Of a stretch of DNA of 26,059 bases, positions 15,893 through 23,785 are shown piece by piece. The position numbers and the translations under genes are program-made. The notes under the pieces are model-generated. The model was not told where the DNA came from. It worked only from the letters and a program-made list of their open reading frames with translations, and did not search any database. The stretch is from Limnochordia bacterium. Its GTDB lineage: Bacteria > Bacillota > Limnochordia > Darwinibacteriales > DTU012. Position 1 is the first letter of the stretch; each line of letters starts with the position of its first letter. The stretch spans positions 1-26,059 of the forward strand of contig SKHL01000230.1 in NCBI GenBank assembly GCA_007116995.1, in the 5' to 3' direction.

Positions 15893-16780
15893 CTACTGGT
15901 AACCTAGTTCGTGAAGCGAACCCGGTTTATCCCGCCAATCCTTCTTCACCTTGACCCACATATCTAGATAGACACGGGATCCTAATAGTGTCTCGATCTG
16001 TTGGCGTGCTTCACTGCCAATTTTTTTCAGCATGGCTCCTTGTTTCCCAATAACAATTCCCTTTTGGGAATCTCGTTCAACATAAATGGTGGCTCGGATA
16101 CAGACCAGCCCTTTTTTCTTATTTTCTTTAATTTCATCAATATATACGGCCACCGAGTGAGGAATTTCATCTTCTGTATTCTGCAAAATTTGCTCTCGGA
16201 TAAACTCGGCGATCACAAATCGTTCTGGATGATCGGTAATCCAATCATCGGGATAATATTGAGGCCCTACCGGTAGAAATTGAAACAGACTCTGGACAAG
16301 GAAATCTAAATTGTTCTCTTCCCGGGCCGAAACTGGAATAATTTGAGCAAAATTATATTTTTCGGCAGCAGCCTGGCAGAAATCCTCCTGCTCTTGCTGG
16401 GAAATCAAGTCTATTTTGTTAGCAATCAAGATAACGGGTGTGTCCACATGTGCTAATTCCGTTAAAATGTGATCATCAGCTTTCCGCCATTTTGAGACAT
16501 CTACTAGCATGCAAACAGTATCTACTTCCTTTAAGGCCGTTCTCGCAGCCTTTAACATATATTCACCTAACTTGTGCACAGGCCGATGGACTCCTGGCGT
16601 ATCTAAAAACACGATCTGCCCTTGGTCTTTCGTTAGAACAGCCTGAATGGTATTCCTAGTGGTTTGTGGTTTATTTGACACAATCGCGATCTTTTGACCT
16701 AATAGAGCATTAAGCATTGTCGACTTTCCCACATTCGGCCGACCAATCACAGCCACAAAACCTGATTTATACTGCGACAT
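15893..16780 (-). CDS. era: GTPase Era
   Basis: A GTPase that binds the 3' end of 16S rRNA and helps 30S assembly. With the ATG at 16780 the protein is 295 residues, the normal length. G1 is GRPNVGKS at 13-20, G3 DTPGVH, G4 NKID and G5 SAREE; the C-terminal KH domain has GIVIGKQGAMLKKIG. The ATG at 16780 has AGGAGG six bases upstream, which decides the start; an upstream in-frame start at 16831 would add 17 residues and overlap the GNAT gene. It follows that gene by ten bases and is the last member of the conserved yqf-ybeY-dgkA-cdd-era cluster. Confidence 0.97.
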   Translation of the reverse strand: MSQYKSGFVAVIGRPNVGKSTMLNALLGQKIAIVSNKPQTTRNTIQAVLTKDQGQIVFLDTPGVHRPVHKLGEYMLKAARTALKEVDTVCMLVDVSKWRKADDHILTELAHVDTPVILIANKIDLISQQEQEDFCQAAAEKYNFAQIIPVSAREENNLDFLVQSLFQFLPVGPQYYPDDWITDHPERFVIAEFIREQILQNTEDEIPHSVAVYIDEIKENKKKGLVCIRATIYVERDSQKGIVIGKQGAMLKKIGSEARQQIETLLGSRVYLDMWVKVKKDWRDKPGSLHELGYQ

Positions 16781-16790
16781 AGAGATCCTC

Positions 16791-17264
16791 CTAGAATCCG
16801 GATAGTTGTAATCGTAAGTAAAGGCGGTCAATTCCTAATCCATACTCATTGGGGAGAAAACGACAACGTTGAAACTCCATTTTCTGTTCATATAACGCCA
16901 GCGCCTGCTGGTTATGGGGATCGGCAGTCAATGTCACTTCCGTAAAACCATAACGGACAAGACGAGAATGAGCAGAAACGAGTAACTGGTATCCTAAACC
17001 CTGCCCTTGGTACTCCTGCTTTACTGCAAGCCCAAATAGATAAGCTAGTGTCGGTTGAGAAAAATCTCGCATATACTCAGCAACCGCCACTATTTGTTCC
17101 CTGTCCACTAAAGCGAATACTCGGCCATGTCGAATAAAGGGAACAATAAACCAGTGATTCATTCCACCTTCCCCAAAGGCTACTTTTTCCATATTAATAA
17201 TCTGCTGAACTAAATCCTGATCAACAGAGTCTAATTCCCGAAAATCATAGTTCACGCCGATCAT
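16791..17264 (-). CDS. GNAT-family N-acetyltransferase
   Basis: An acetyl-CoA-dependent acetyltransferase of the GNAT fold, about 157 residues. The acetyl-CoA site is clear: LFGLAVKQEYQGQGLGYQLLVSAH, with Q-x-x-G-x-G/A in the form QGQGLG. A later LTADPHNQQALALYEQKMEFQ is the conserved GNAT motif B (N...A..LYEK.GF). The substrate is not evident. The start is uncertain: ATG at 17264 is preferred, with AGGAG twelve bases upstream; GTG at 17255 has AAAGGA at nine bases, and a longer start at 17336 would overlap cdd by over 90 bases. It overlaps the end of cdd and abuts era, where most relatives have cdd-era directly, so it looks like an added gene in a conserved operon. Confidence 0.85.
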   Translation of the reverse strand: MIGVNYDFRELDSVDQDLVQQIINMEKVAFGEGGMNHWFIVPFIRHGRVFALVDREQIVAVAEYMRDFSQPTLAYLFGLAVKQEYQGQGLGYQLLVSAHSRLVRYGFTEVTLTADPHNQQALALYEQKMEFQRCRFLPNEYGLGIDRLYLRLQLSGF

Positions 17265-17661
17265 TCCTTTGTACATCTCCTGGTCGAAAGGCACCTGGTA
17301 ATAACTGAGATATAGTCCTAGACTGAATGACTCCATTTAAATTGGCTAAATGTATCTCCACAGTATCATCAAAAAACTCTACCAATACTTGACGACAAAC
17401 CCCGCAAGGAGAACATCCTTGGTCTGTGTCAGCAACGATAGCCATGGCTATAAAATCTCGTTCTCCTTCTGAGATTGCCTTAAAAATAGCCGTCCGCTCT
17501 GCACAATTTGTGGAACTGTACGCAGCGTTCTCGATATTACACCCTAAATACACTGCCCCACTTTTACCGAGTAGTGCAGCCCCCACCTTAAACCCTGAAT
17601 ATGGCGCATACGCCCTCGCCCTCGCAAGTATCGCTTGTGCTACTAAGTCTTGGGACTTCAT
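17245..17661 (-). CDS. cdd: Cytidine deaminase
   Basis: Deaminates cytidine and deoxycytidine to uridine forms in pyrimidine salvage. The 138-residue protein has YSGFKVGAAL (21-30), NIENAAYSSTNCAERTA with zinc ligand C53 and the catalytic E55, and PCGVCRQ with ligands C86 and C89, the tetrameric Cdd pattern. The ATG has GGAGG about nine bases upstream. A promoter with an extended -10 lies just ahead. The place between dgkA and era is the conserved one in Bacillota; its end overlaps the start of the GNAT gene. Confidence 0.96.
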   Translation of the reverse strand: MKSQDLVAQAILARARAYAPYSGFKVGAALLGKSGAVYLGCNIENAAYSSTNCAERTAIFKAISEGERDFIAMAIVADTDQGCSPCGVCRQVLVEFFDDTVEIHLANLNGVIQSRTISQLLPGAFRPGDVQRNDRREL

Positions 17662-17693
17662 GACCTAGACCTCCATATTTCATGATTAATCCT

Positions 17694-17702
17694 ATTATAC
17701 CA
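17694..17702 (-). promoter_or_regulatory. Extended -10 promoter upstream of cdd
   Basis: The minus strand reads TGGTATAATAGG, an extended -10, with no good -35. It lies about 33 bases before the cdd start and overlaps the last codons of the possible 39-residue ORF. It could give cdd-GNAT-era transcription independent of the upstream operon. Confidence 0.5.
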
Positions 17703-17814
17703 AAATCCTACAAAAACCACCACAGTATGTTCCGGTTGCAGACCCCATAACCATACTATTTAGTAACACTAAAGCAAATACATAGAAATAAAATAAACGT
17801 CTCACAGCGCTCAT
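17695..17814 (-). CDS. Possible 39-residue membrane or secreted peptide
   Basis: A short open frame whose ATG overlaps the dgkA-PAP2 stop codon by four bases (ATGA), the arrangement of a translationally coupled gene. It starts MSAVRR, has a hydrophobic core (LFYFYVFALVLLNSMVMG), and ends SATGTYCGGFCRILV. This resembles a signal peptide with a possible cut after GSA, leaving a 13-residue tail with CGGFC, or a tiny membrane protein. A weak AAAGG stands directly before the ATG. The frame ends inside the -10 of the cdd promoter. I do not recognise it in other genomes; it may be chance, since a 120-base frame is not rare. Confidence 0.35.
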   Translation of the reverse strand: MSAVRRLFYFYVFALVLLNSMVMGSATGTYCGGFCRILV

Positions 17815-18503
17815 CCTTTCATCTGAAAAAAAAACAGCGTCACCAAAATCCCCAACAGCGCTCCAATGAAGACCTCGAGAACACTGTGAAACCTGGCCTC
17901 AACCCGACTTTGTGCCACTAATACTGCGATAAAAAAACCCAACACAACCACAAACCCTTCAGCGGCAAGAAAGATAGCTGTTGCCAAACTAAAGGCGATG
18001 GCTGCATGACCACTAGGCATTCCACCTTGAAAATACTGAGACCAGCCAGCCAGTACTTTAGCTGCAATGGTAACGAAGGATACGGCGAGAATGGCCATCA
18101 AGGTTAGATACGGTTTGGCAATAGATTGGCGGAGAATAGCTGGATGAAAGGCTAATATCCGTTCTATAAAAACTACATACGCAACGCAGATAGATATAAC
18201 AGAGGAAATTAATACAGCCCCTGCTGCTACATTCTTAGCGATCATTGCTATAGGATGAAACTCCTGGGTTACTAAGTTGACTACTTCTTCGATAGCTGTA
18301 TTGACCATTTCAGCTGAGATAACTAGCCCTACTGTGATTAGTAACACTAACAACTCCAAACGAGTTACGTTTAGAATGGATGCAAAAACGAGTACCATCA
18401 GACCTAACAAAAAATGCACCTTCATGTTCCGCTGGGTCTTTAAGGAATACAACACACCTTCAATTGCGTAGCTGAAACTATCCACCAAGTTCTTTGAGCG
18501 CAA
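17811..18503 (-). CDS. dgkA: DgkA-type lipid kinase fused to a PAP2-like phosphatase domain
   Basis: A 230-residue membrane protein joining two enzyme folds. The first half is a prokaryotic diacylglycerol/undecaprenol kinase: SFSYAIEGVLYSLKTQRNMKVH, EMVNTAIEEVVN (65-76) and AKNVAAGAVLI (89-99). The second half is PAP2-like: GGMPSGHAAIAFSLATA (160-176) and SRVEARFHSVLE (199-210). In the Gram-positive family the DgkA half phosphorylates undecaprenol. The AKD of most DgkA proteins reads AKN here (N91), the PAP2 'HxxxD' reads HxxxE (E210), and no KxxxxxxRP motif is seen before PSGH, so activity of either half is uncertain. The start is TTG with GAGGGGGAG upstream. It follows ybeY by 12 bases. Confidence 0.92.
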   Translation of the reverse strand: MRSKNLVDSFSYAIEGVLYSLKTQRNMKVHFLLGLMVLVFASILNVTRLELLVLLITVGLVISAEMVNTAIEEVVNLVTQEFHPIAMIAKNVAAGAVLISSVISICVAYVVFIERILAFHPAILRQSIAKPYLTLMAILAVSFVTIAAKVLAGWSQYFQGGMPSGHAAIAFSLATAIFLAAEGFVVVLGFFIAVLVAQSRVEARFHSVLEVFIGALLGILVTLFFFQMKG

Positions 18504-18515
18504 ATAATCTCCCCC

Positions 18516-18992
18516 TCAAGTCCTCTCTAAATCACGCGAGAGATTAACAGCAGCCATGATCCGTTCTTCCTTGCACCGCATAGACTGCCGTTCCTCCTCA
18601 GTCAGATGATCATATCCAAGTAAATGTAGCAATCCATGGGCTACTAGGTACCCTAGTTCTCGCAGAAAACTATGATTATACTCCTGACTCTGTGCAACAG
18701 CCTGTTCTAAACTGATTACTACATCCCCTAATATACGGGGCAAGCCTGGCACCTCTAGGAATTCCGAGCCCTCTTCTTGCGAAAAGGAAAGAACATCGGT
18801 GGGCGCATCGCAGTTGCGGTACTCTTTATTTAACTGCTGGATGCTAGCATTGTCTAGATAGCTAACACTTATTTCCACCGGTTCACATATACCCTCAAAA
18901 TTGAGACCAGCCTTGATTACAGTTTCTATCAGGATGACTGTATTCCCTACTTCTACTGTATTTTGATCATTATTAATATATACCTCAACCAT
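18516..18992 (-). CDS. ybeY: Endoribonuclease YbeY
   Basis: A zinc-dependent RNase for 16S rRNA 3'-end maturation and ribosome quality control. The 158-residue protein has the family core: DVLSFS (66-71), GDVVIS (89-94) and the zinc site HGLLHLLGYDH at 119-129 with all three histidines. The ATG overlaps the stop codon of yqfF by one base (TAATG), so translation is coupled. It sits in the conserved yqfF-ybeY-dgkA-cdd-era order. Confidence 0.97.
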   Translation of the reverse strand: MVEVYINNDQNTVEVGNTVILIETVIKAGLNFEGICEPVEISVSYLDNASIQQLNKEYRNCDAPTDVLSFSQEEGSEFLEVPGLPRILGDVVISLEQAVAQSQEYNHSFLRELGYLVAHGLLHLLGYDHLTEEERQSMRCKEERIMAAVNLSRDLERT

Positions 18993-21112
18993 TATTTACC
19001 CTTTCCTTCTATATCTTCACGAGTGATATTCTCCGGATACTCAACGCGAGCGTGAAATATGCCAATCAGGACCTTAACAAAGGCATCGGCAATTTTATCC
19101 AAGTCCTTAAAAGTCAACTCACTCTCATCTAGTTGGCCATCCTCCATTCGATCGCGTATGATTTTGTGAACTAGGGTTTCGATTTTCCTCGGAGTAGGTT
19201 TAACTAAGGAGCGTACTGCTGCTTCTACTGCGTCAGCTACGGATACAATAGCGGTTTCCTTAGACTGTGGCTTCGGACCTGGATACCGGAAATCCTTCTC
19301 CTGAATGGTGGCTGACCCATTTTCTTTGGCTCTATGATAGAAATATTTCACTAAATCCGATCCATGATGCTCACTGATGAACATAGTAACAACCCTCGGC
19401 AACTTATACTCTCGGGCTAACTCTAGTCCATCTTTCACATGAGAAGTGATTATCAGTGTTGAGAGCGTAGGGGAAATTTTATCGTGAGGATTCTCCATTC
19501 CCACTTGATTTTCTACAAAGAAATAGGGGCGTTTTAGTTTTCCTATATCATGATAGGTAGACCCTACTCGAGCCAATAATCCATCAGCACCCACAGCTTC
19601 AGCTGCAGCTTCAGCCAAATTACCCACTAAAATACTGTGATGATACGTCCCCGGTGTTTCCATTAATAGACGGCGTAATAGGGGCTGATTCGGGTTAGAT
19701 AGCTCTAACAGACGAATAGCTGAAGTGATCCCAAAGACACTTTCTAAATAAGGTAGAGACCCAATCGCGATCACCGATGAAAAGATACCATTTAACAAAC
19801 CAAGGTAACTGTGAAGAATAAGGCTGAAGTCACCCTGTAATAATCCTAGAGATACCATCACCATGAAATTCCCAGCACCCACCACAAATCCAGCTCGCAT
19901 CAGATCCCCTCGTTGGCTTACTTGCGATACACTAAATACTGCAATTAACCCACCAATCAAAGCTAGCAAAATCACAACAAGGGAGTCAAATATTAGGGAG
20001 ATTACCACAGATAAGACAATAATCGACATGACACCCGTACGAGAATCTAGAAGAAGGGTAATAAGAACCCCAGCCAGTGCCACAGGGGCTAAAAAAGCGG
20101 CTTCTGACCACTGAATCATCGCTAAGATCTTACTACTAAAGGCAACAACGATAATAATCGATCCTAGCAGAGCTAAACGACCCTCTTGATTTAGAATATC
20201 TCGCTTATATTTAAACAAAAACAACCCGAAAATGGATAGTAATAAGCCCAAGATAAGAAGCAAACCAATTAGTGAAAAGAAATCTATGCCTGTACGATGA
20301 AGACCTAAATCCTGTAGATTCCGAATGTGCTCAGGGCGAACCACATCCCCCTTACGAACTATAACTTCACCCTGTAAAATCGCAACTGGCTCCACAGCCT
20401 GCATGGCTTCTAATCTAGCTTGCTCAACTTTCGCGGTATTTAGGACCAAATTCGGTTGAATGATTTGGTGCCCAATTTCAGCTGCCGCCCGCTGCAATGG
20501 TAGGCGCAACGCTGAATCAGCTAGATCGTCCCGAAAGGTATTCCGCACCTCACCTACCTGCTGACTAGGAATTCGTTCCTGCATCTGGTCCATCACTAAT
20601 CTATCTATATCTGCCGTAAAGTCTTGAAATTGTGAGACTGGTAGAGACAGGATCTCCCGGATAGACTCAAGGGATAGTTCGACGTGCCAATCCTCTTTTA
20701 TGCCTATCTGTATCTCTTCGTTACTAATTGGCAAATCGTCTTCTTCCATAACAACACCTTGACCTAACCAACCAAAGACTCCCTCCAGCCGTTCCTGGGT
20801 CCTGAGTACGGTAGCATGATTCACATCATAATTCGCTGGGTCTTGGTTGGCTGCTCGCACAGCATAATCACTAGCCTCATCTTGGCGCTGTTGGGTTTTC
20901 ACTCTGTTGATCACTGTCCGTGGAGCCACAATATCAGCGCGGCTAACTTGTCCCACCTCCAGATCAAATCCTGTCGGCAATAAATTTATCATTAGAATTC
21001 CGTACAACCCTAAAAAGACAAGGCTTCCTAGGATCCATTGGCGTACTGAAGTTTTGCCCAATATATTCTGCTGCTGTTTCCAGAGCTTTTTCCATCTATT
21101 AATTGTACTCAC
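18992..21112 (-). CDS. pgpH: 7TM-HD family cyclic-di-AMP phosphodiesterase (PgpH/YqfF)
   Basis: A membrane HD-domain enzyme whose family cleaves c-di-AMP to pApA. The 706-residue protein has one N-terminal helix (about 25-45), an extracytoplasmic 7TMR-HDED region to about 275 (ADIVAPRTVINR near its start, VRKGDVV near its end), a seven-helix block (about 278-455), and a cytosolic HD domain with HHSILVGNLAE (491-501), YHDIGK (520-525), SEHHGSDLVKYFY and VADAVEAAVRSL. All expected HD metal ligands appear present. The start is GTG with AAGGGGGAG upstream. It lies between phoH and ybeY, its conserved place. Confidence 0.96.
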   Translation of the reverse strand: MSTINRWKKLWKQQQNILGKTSVRQWILGSLVFLGLYGILMINLLPTGFDLEVGQVSRADIVAPRTVINRVKTQQRQDEASDYAVRAANQDPANYDVNHATVLRTQERLEGVFGWLGQGVVMEEDDLPISNEEIQIGIKEDWHVELSLESIREILSLPVSQFQDFTADIDRLVMDQMQERIPSQQVGEVRNTFRDDLADSALRLPLQRAAAEIGHQIIQPNLVLNTAKVEQARLEAMQAVEPVAILQGEVIVRKGDVVRPEHIRNLQDLGLHRTGIDFFSLIGLLLILGLLLSIFGLFLFKYKRDILNQEGRLALLGSIIIVVAFSSKILAMIQWSEAAFLAPVALAGVLITLLLDSRTGVMSIIVLSVVISLIFDSLVVILLALIGGLIAVFSVSQVSQRGDLMRAGFVVGAGNFMVMVSLGLLQGDFSLILHSYLGLLNGIFSSVIAIGSLPYLESVFGITSAIRLLELSNPNQPLLRRLLMETPGTYHHSILVGNLAEAAAEAVGADGLLARVGSTYHDIGKLKRPYFFVENQVGMENPHDKISPTLSTLIITSHVKDGLELAREYKLPRVVTMFISEHHGSDLVKYFYHRAKENGSATIQEKDFRYPGPKPQSKETAIVSVADAVEAAVRSLVKPTPRKIETLVHKIIRDRMEDGQLDESELTFKDLDKIADAFVKVLIGIFHARVEYPENITREDIEGKGK

Positions 21113-21132
21113 CGTTGCTCCCCCTTCTGGGA

Positions 21133-22104
21133 TTAGCCCTCGTCGCCCTCCTTGCCCTCATAGGACTCATAGGCCTTAATAATTCTCTGCACTAAGGGAT
21201 GACGAACTACATCACGACCTGTGAGGTAACTAAAAGCGATTCCTTCCACCTTATTCAGTATCTTAGTCACCCTAACTAGTCCGGAAGACTTACCACGAGG
21301 TAAATCAATCTGAGTAATATCGCCTGTCACGACCGCTTTGGAACCAAAACCCAAACGGGTCAAGAACATCTTCATCTGCTCAGGCGTTGTGTTTTGAGCT
21401 TCATCTAATATGATAAATGAGTCATCAAGTGTGCGTCCCCGCATATAGGCTAGTGGAGCAATTTCCACAATACCTTTTTCACGGAACTTCTGATAGGTTT
21501 CTTGTCCTAATATATCATAGAGCGCATCATAGAGAGGACGCAAATAAGGGTCTACTTTATCCTGCAAATCACCGGGTAAAAATCCTAAATGCTCACCAGC
21601 TTCCACTGCCGGTCTAGTTAGTATTAAGCGATTAACCTCCTTGCGCTTTAACGCTGCCACTGCTGCAGCCATGGCCAGGTATGTTTTACCGGTACCTGCT
21701 GGGCCAATGCTGAAGGTAATTGTATTTTCCTGGACCTGATGAACATAGCTGCGCTGCCCATCGGTCTTAGGGCGTATCTGTTTCCCCTTCGCTGTTGTCA
21801 CAACAACCTCTGAGCTAATCTCCTTTAATGATGTAGAGGCTCCGTTCTTCGCCAAATCTGCAGCGTAGTGGAAATCATGGGTGGTCACCTCTCGGTCTAA
21901 CCCCTGAATATTATTAAGTATCTGGATTACCTTGTCGACTGAACTCTGTTCACCGCTGAGGATTAGTTCCATTCCTCTTGGTATGATAGTAATCCCAAGC
22001 AGAGACTCTAACCAGCGCAGGTTTTCATCACTCTTGCCACTGATAGCTTGCGCCTGCATATTATTCTTAAGAGAAAATACTTGTTCTATTATTTGTTGAG
22101 TCAC
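21133..22104 (-). CDS. phoH: PhoH-like ATPase
   Basis: A PhoH/PhoL-type cytosolic P-loop ATPase, linked to RNA metabolism through its constant partner ybeY. With the GTG at 22104 it has 323 residues, the family length. Seen are the N-terminal KH-like region, Walker A GPAGTGKT at about 134-141, RPAVEAGEHLGFLPGDLQDKVDPYLRPLYDAL, Walker B FIILDEAQNTTPEQMK, and VVTGDITQIDLP. The GTG at 22104 has AGGGGG seven bases upstream and matches family length; an in-frame start at 22188 would add 28 hydrophobic residues not typical of the family and would run over the promoter. It is followed by pgpH after about 20 bases. Confidence 0.95.
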   Translation of the reverse strand: MTQQIIEQVFSLKNNMQAQAISGKSDENLRWLESLLGITIIPRGMELILSGEQSSVDKVIQILNNIQGLDREVTTHDFHYAADLAKNGASTSLKEISSEVVVTTAKGKQIRPKTDGQRSYVHQVQENTITFSIGPAGTGKTYLAMAAAVAALKRKEVNRLILTRPAVEAGEHLGFLPGDLQDKVDPYLRPLYDALYDILGQETYQKFREKGIVEIAPLAYMRGRTLDDSFIILDEAQNTTPEQMKMFLTRLGFGSKAVVTGDITQIDLPRGKSSGLVRVTKILNKVEGIAFSYLTGRDVVRHPLVQRIIKAYESYEGKEGDEG

Positions 22105-22141
22105 TCCCAATCCCCCTAGCTTGACATAGAACGCTATCCCT

Positions 22142-22170
22142 ATTATAAGCAAAATCTGACGTAGATGCAA
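22142..22170 (-). promoter_or_regulatory. Sigma-A-like promoter of phoH
   Basis: The minus strand has TTGCAT (22165-22170), a 17-base spacer and a perfect TATAAT (22142-22147). The predicted start near 22135 gives a 5' leader of about 30 bases to the GTG at 22104. It supports the shorter phoH start and a separate transcript from the sporulation genes upstream. Confidence 0.6.
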
Positions 22171-22208
22171 ACCTAAGATGCTCGGCAAGCGAAAAATTAT
22201 CTATCTCT

Positions 22209-22236
22209 GCCTACTCACTACAACTCGGGAGTAGGC
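22209..22236 (-). other. Hairpin at the end of yqfD
   Basis: GCCTACTC and GAGTAGGC form an eight-base-pair stem around a 12-base loop that includes the yqfD stop codon. A run of Ts occurs only about ten bases further on, so this is at best a weak terminator. Confidence 0.3.
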
Positions 22237-23405
22237 TTAAACTCTGCAATGTCTTCCTCAACCTCAACTAATAATTCCACTCGTATTCCATGTTGATCTT
22301 CAATCGTAAATTCTTCTATTTGAGACTCCAAGACCTTATCTTGAGAAACTCTCTCAGCCTTAAGATGGTCCCATGCACGAGCTAATGCCGTCTCTTTCGC
22401 TTCATCTCTAGATATGACCATCGTTTCATAAACTAATTCGTGGTAGATATGGCGAATCATCTTTATCGGTGTATGGTATCCCCCTACACGGTGAAATATA
22501 GGATTCTTCTCTACTTGGTACAGTGTAAATGGAACGTCCTGATTGAACGCTACCTGCCGTTCCCTGAATTCAATCACATATCCAATGTGGGTATTCCCAG
22601 TCCGCTGTTGCGTGATTTTATTATAAGCTGCTTCCCCAATTCCCTCATACCATACACGAGCTAATACCACCCCTTCTGCTCGACCTTCTTGACGGCGGCC
22701 ATAAATATCGTAATAGGTACCAAGGATGAGCGGTTCGCCTTTGTGCACAGTAGCGCCAACCTGAACTTGAGGTGTCCCACGAAATGCTAAAACTTGAGTG
22801 ACTAAGGCATCTCGGGCAGCCACGAGCATACCAGATTTAAGCCTTTCTTGGTCTGGAGTCGAACGCTCTACAACCTGTATTTTAACTAATGAGCCCTTTA
22901 AGTTAATCCCAGCCCAAACTATATCATCTAACTCGGTCAATAGCGCTATCTCTACTTTTCTCGCAGAAAAGTCTTTTTTTGGTAATCCAACATGTAATCC
23001 CTCTCCTAATACTATAGCAAATATCTCCTCATTGCTTACAAACTCGTTACCTTCAATTTGGATAAACCAAATAAAGCCAGATAAATACTGTAACCCGATA
23101 ACGAATAGGACCATCCCAATCCATAGGAATTGACGACGGCGCAATTTACTAATGGCAAACGGCAACCCTACTCGCCCCACTATACTCACATTAACTCGTA
23201 AACCCCACAACATAGGACGCAGCTGGTGGAAGCTCCTTACACTAAGCCGAGCTACAATAATGTCCGATATGATCCGTTCCACACCCCATGCAGTCATACC
23301 CGATTCTATCATGCGGTTTAACAGGAGCTCAATCTCTGGTCCCCTAAACTTAACAATAACATATCCAGTCAGCCAGGCCCATACTGCTTGAATCAATCCC
23401 CTCAC
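22218..23405 (-). CDS. yqfD: Sporulation protein YqfD
   Basis: A membrane protein of the YqfD family, required or helpful in sporulation in Bacillus and made in the mother cell; its molecular role is unclear. The 395-residue protein has an N-terminal soluble region (about 1-85, with SVRSFHQLRPMLWGLRVNVSIVGRVGLPF), a membrane helix (about 91-113) and a large extracytoplasmic part with FIQIEGNEFVSNEEI, LKGSLVKIQVVE, and LVAARDALVTQVLAFRGTPQVQVGATVHKGEPLI, all typical of the family. It starts at GTG four bases after yqfC; the next in-frame TTG three codons on is also possible. yqfC-yqfD is a conserved sporulation pair. Confidence 0.94.
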   Translation of the reverse strand: MRGLIQAVWAWLTGYVIVKFRGPEIELLLNRMIESGMTAWGVERIISDIIVARLSVRSFHQLRPMLWGLRVNVSIVGRVGLPFAISKLRRRQFLWIGMVLFVIGLQYLSGFIWFIQIEGNEFVSNEEIFAIVLGEGLHVGLPKKDFSARKVEIALLTELDDIVWAGINLKGSLVKIQVVERSTPDQERLKSGMLVAARDALVTQVLAFRGTPQVQVGATVHKGEPLILGTYYDIYGRRQEGRAEGVVLARVWYEGIGEAAYNKITQQRTGNTHIGYVIEFRERQVAFNQDVPFTLYQVEKNPIFHRVGGYHTPIKMIRHIYHELVYETMVISRDEAKETALARAWDHLKAERVSQDKVLESQIEEFTIEDQHGIRVELLVEVEEDIAEFKPTPEL

Positions 23406-23409
23406 CTCA

Positions 23410-23691
23410 CTATTCAGCGAAAAATTCTACATTGCCTATCCGACCTGTAATTTTCAGATCATCCTTCGTCAAAAAAGCTATGCGCAGCTTCTTACCACAC
23501 ACGATCAATACCCCGCCCTTAATCCGGACTCGTATTTCTAACGAGGTATACTGCCGTAGTCCCTTATGATTATCCACAACTACCTCTAGGTTTCCAACCA
23601 TATGCACTCTAGGCATATCTAGTAATACATCCGGGGGTAAATCCATAGCGGTAGTAAAACCCCTCAGCACTTTTTCTACTGCTTTCTCCAT
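23410..23691 (-). CDS. yqfC: Sporulation protein YqfC
   Basis: A 93-residue protein of the YqfC/YabP-like family. The conserved core LPPDVLLDMPRVHMVGN, then VVVDNHKGLRQYTSLEIRVRIKGG, is plain, and the C-terminus KITGRIGNVEF is typical. It is expressed under sigma-E in Bacillus together with yqfD and its exact function is not known. The ATG has AAGGAGG about seven bases upstream. The four-base gap to yqfD indicates one operon. A candidate sigma-E promoter stands upstream. Confidence 0.95.
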   Translation of the reverse strand: MEKAVEKVLRGFTTAMDLPPDVLLDMPRVHMVGNLEVVVDNHKGLRQYTSLEIRVRIKGGVLIVCGKKLRIAFLTKDDLKITGRIGNVEFFAE

Positions 23692-23721
23692 TGAGCTACC
23701 TCCTTGACATCCACTCCTATA

Positions 23722-23750
23722 AAACTATGCACCAATGGAGAAAAGCATTA
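23722..23750 (-). promoter_or_regulatory. Candidate sigma-E promoter of yqfC-yqfD
   Basis: The minus strand has TAATGCTT (23743-23750), a 13-base spacer and CATAGTTT (23722-23729). Against the sigma-E consensus (KMATATTT and CATACAnT, from memory) about six of eight and five of eight positions agree. No sigma-A hexamers fit better. The yqfC start is about 30 bases downstream. Confidence 0.45.
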
Positions 23751-23785
23751 CTAGAAAACAATAGTCATCTAACGAAGACAAAATT

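Noticed and set aside
16781..16831. Upstream extension of era by 17 residues
   Set aside because: The extension overlaps the GNAT gene, does not resemble Era N-termini, and the ATG at 16780 has a perfect AGGAGG at the right distance.
22105..22188. Upstream extension of phoH by 28 hydrophobic residues
   Set aside because: PhoH proteins are cytosolic and about 320 residues long. The extension covers the promoter, and GTG at 22104 has a good ribosome binding site.
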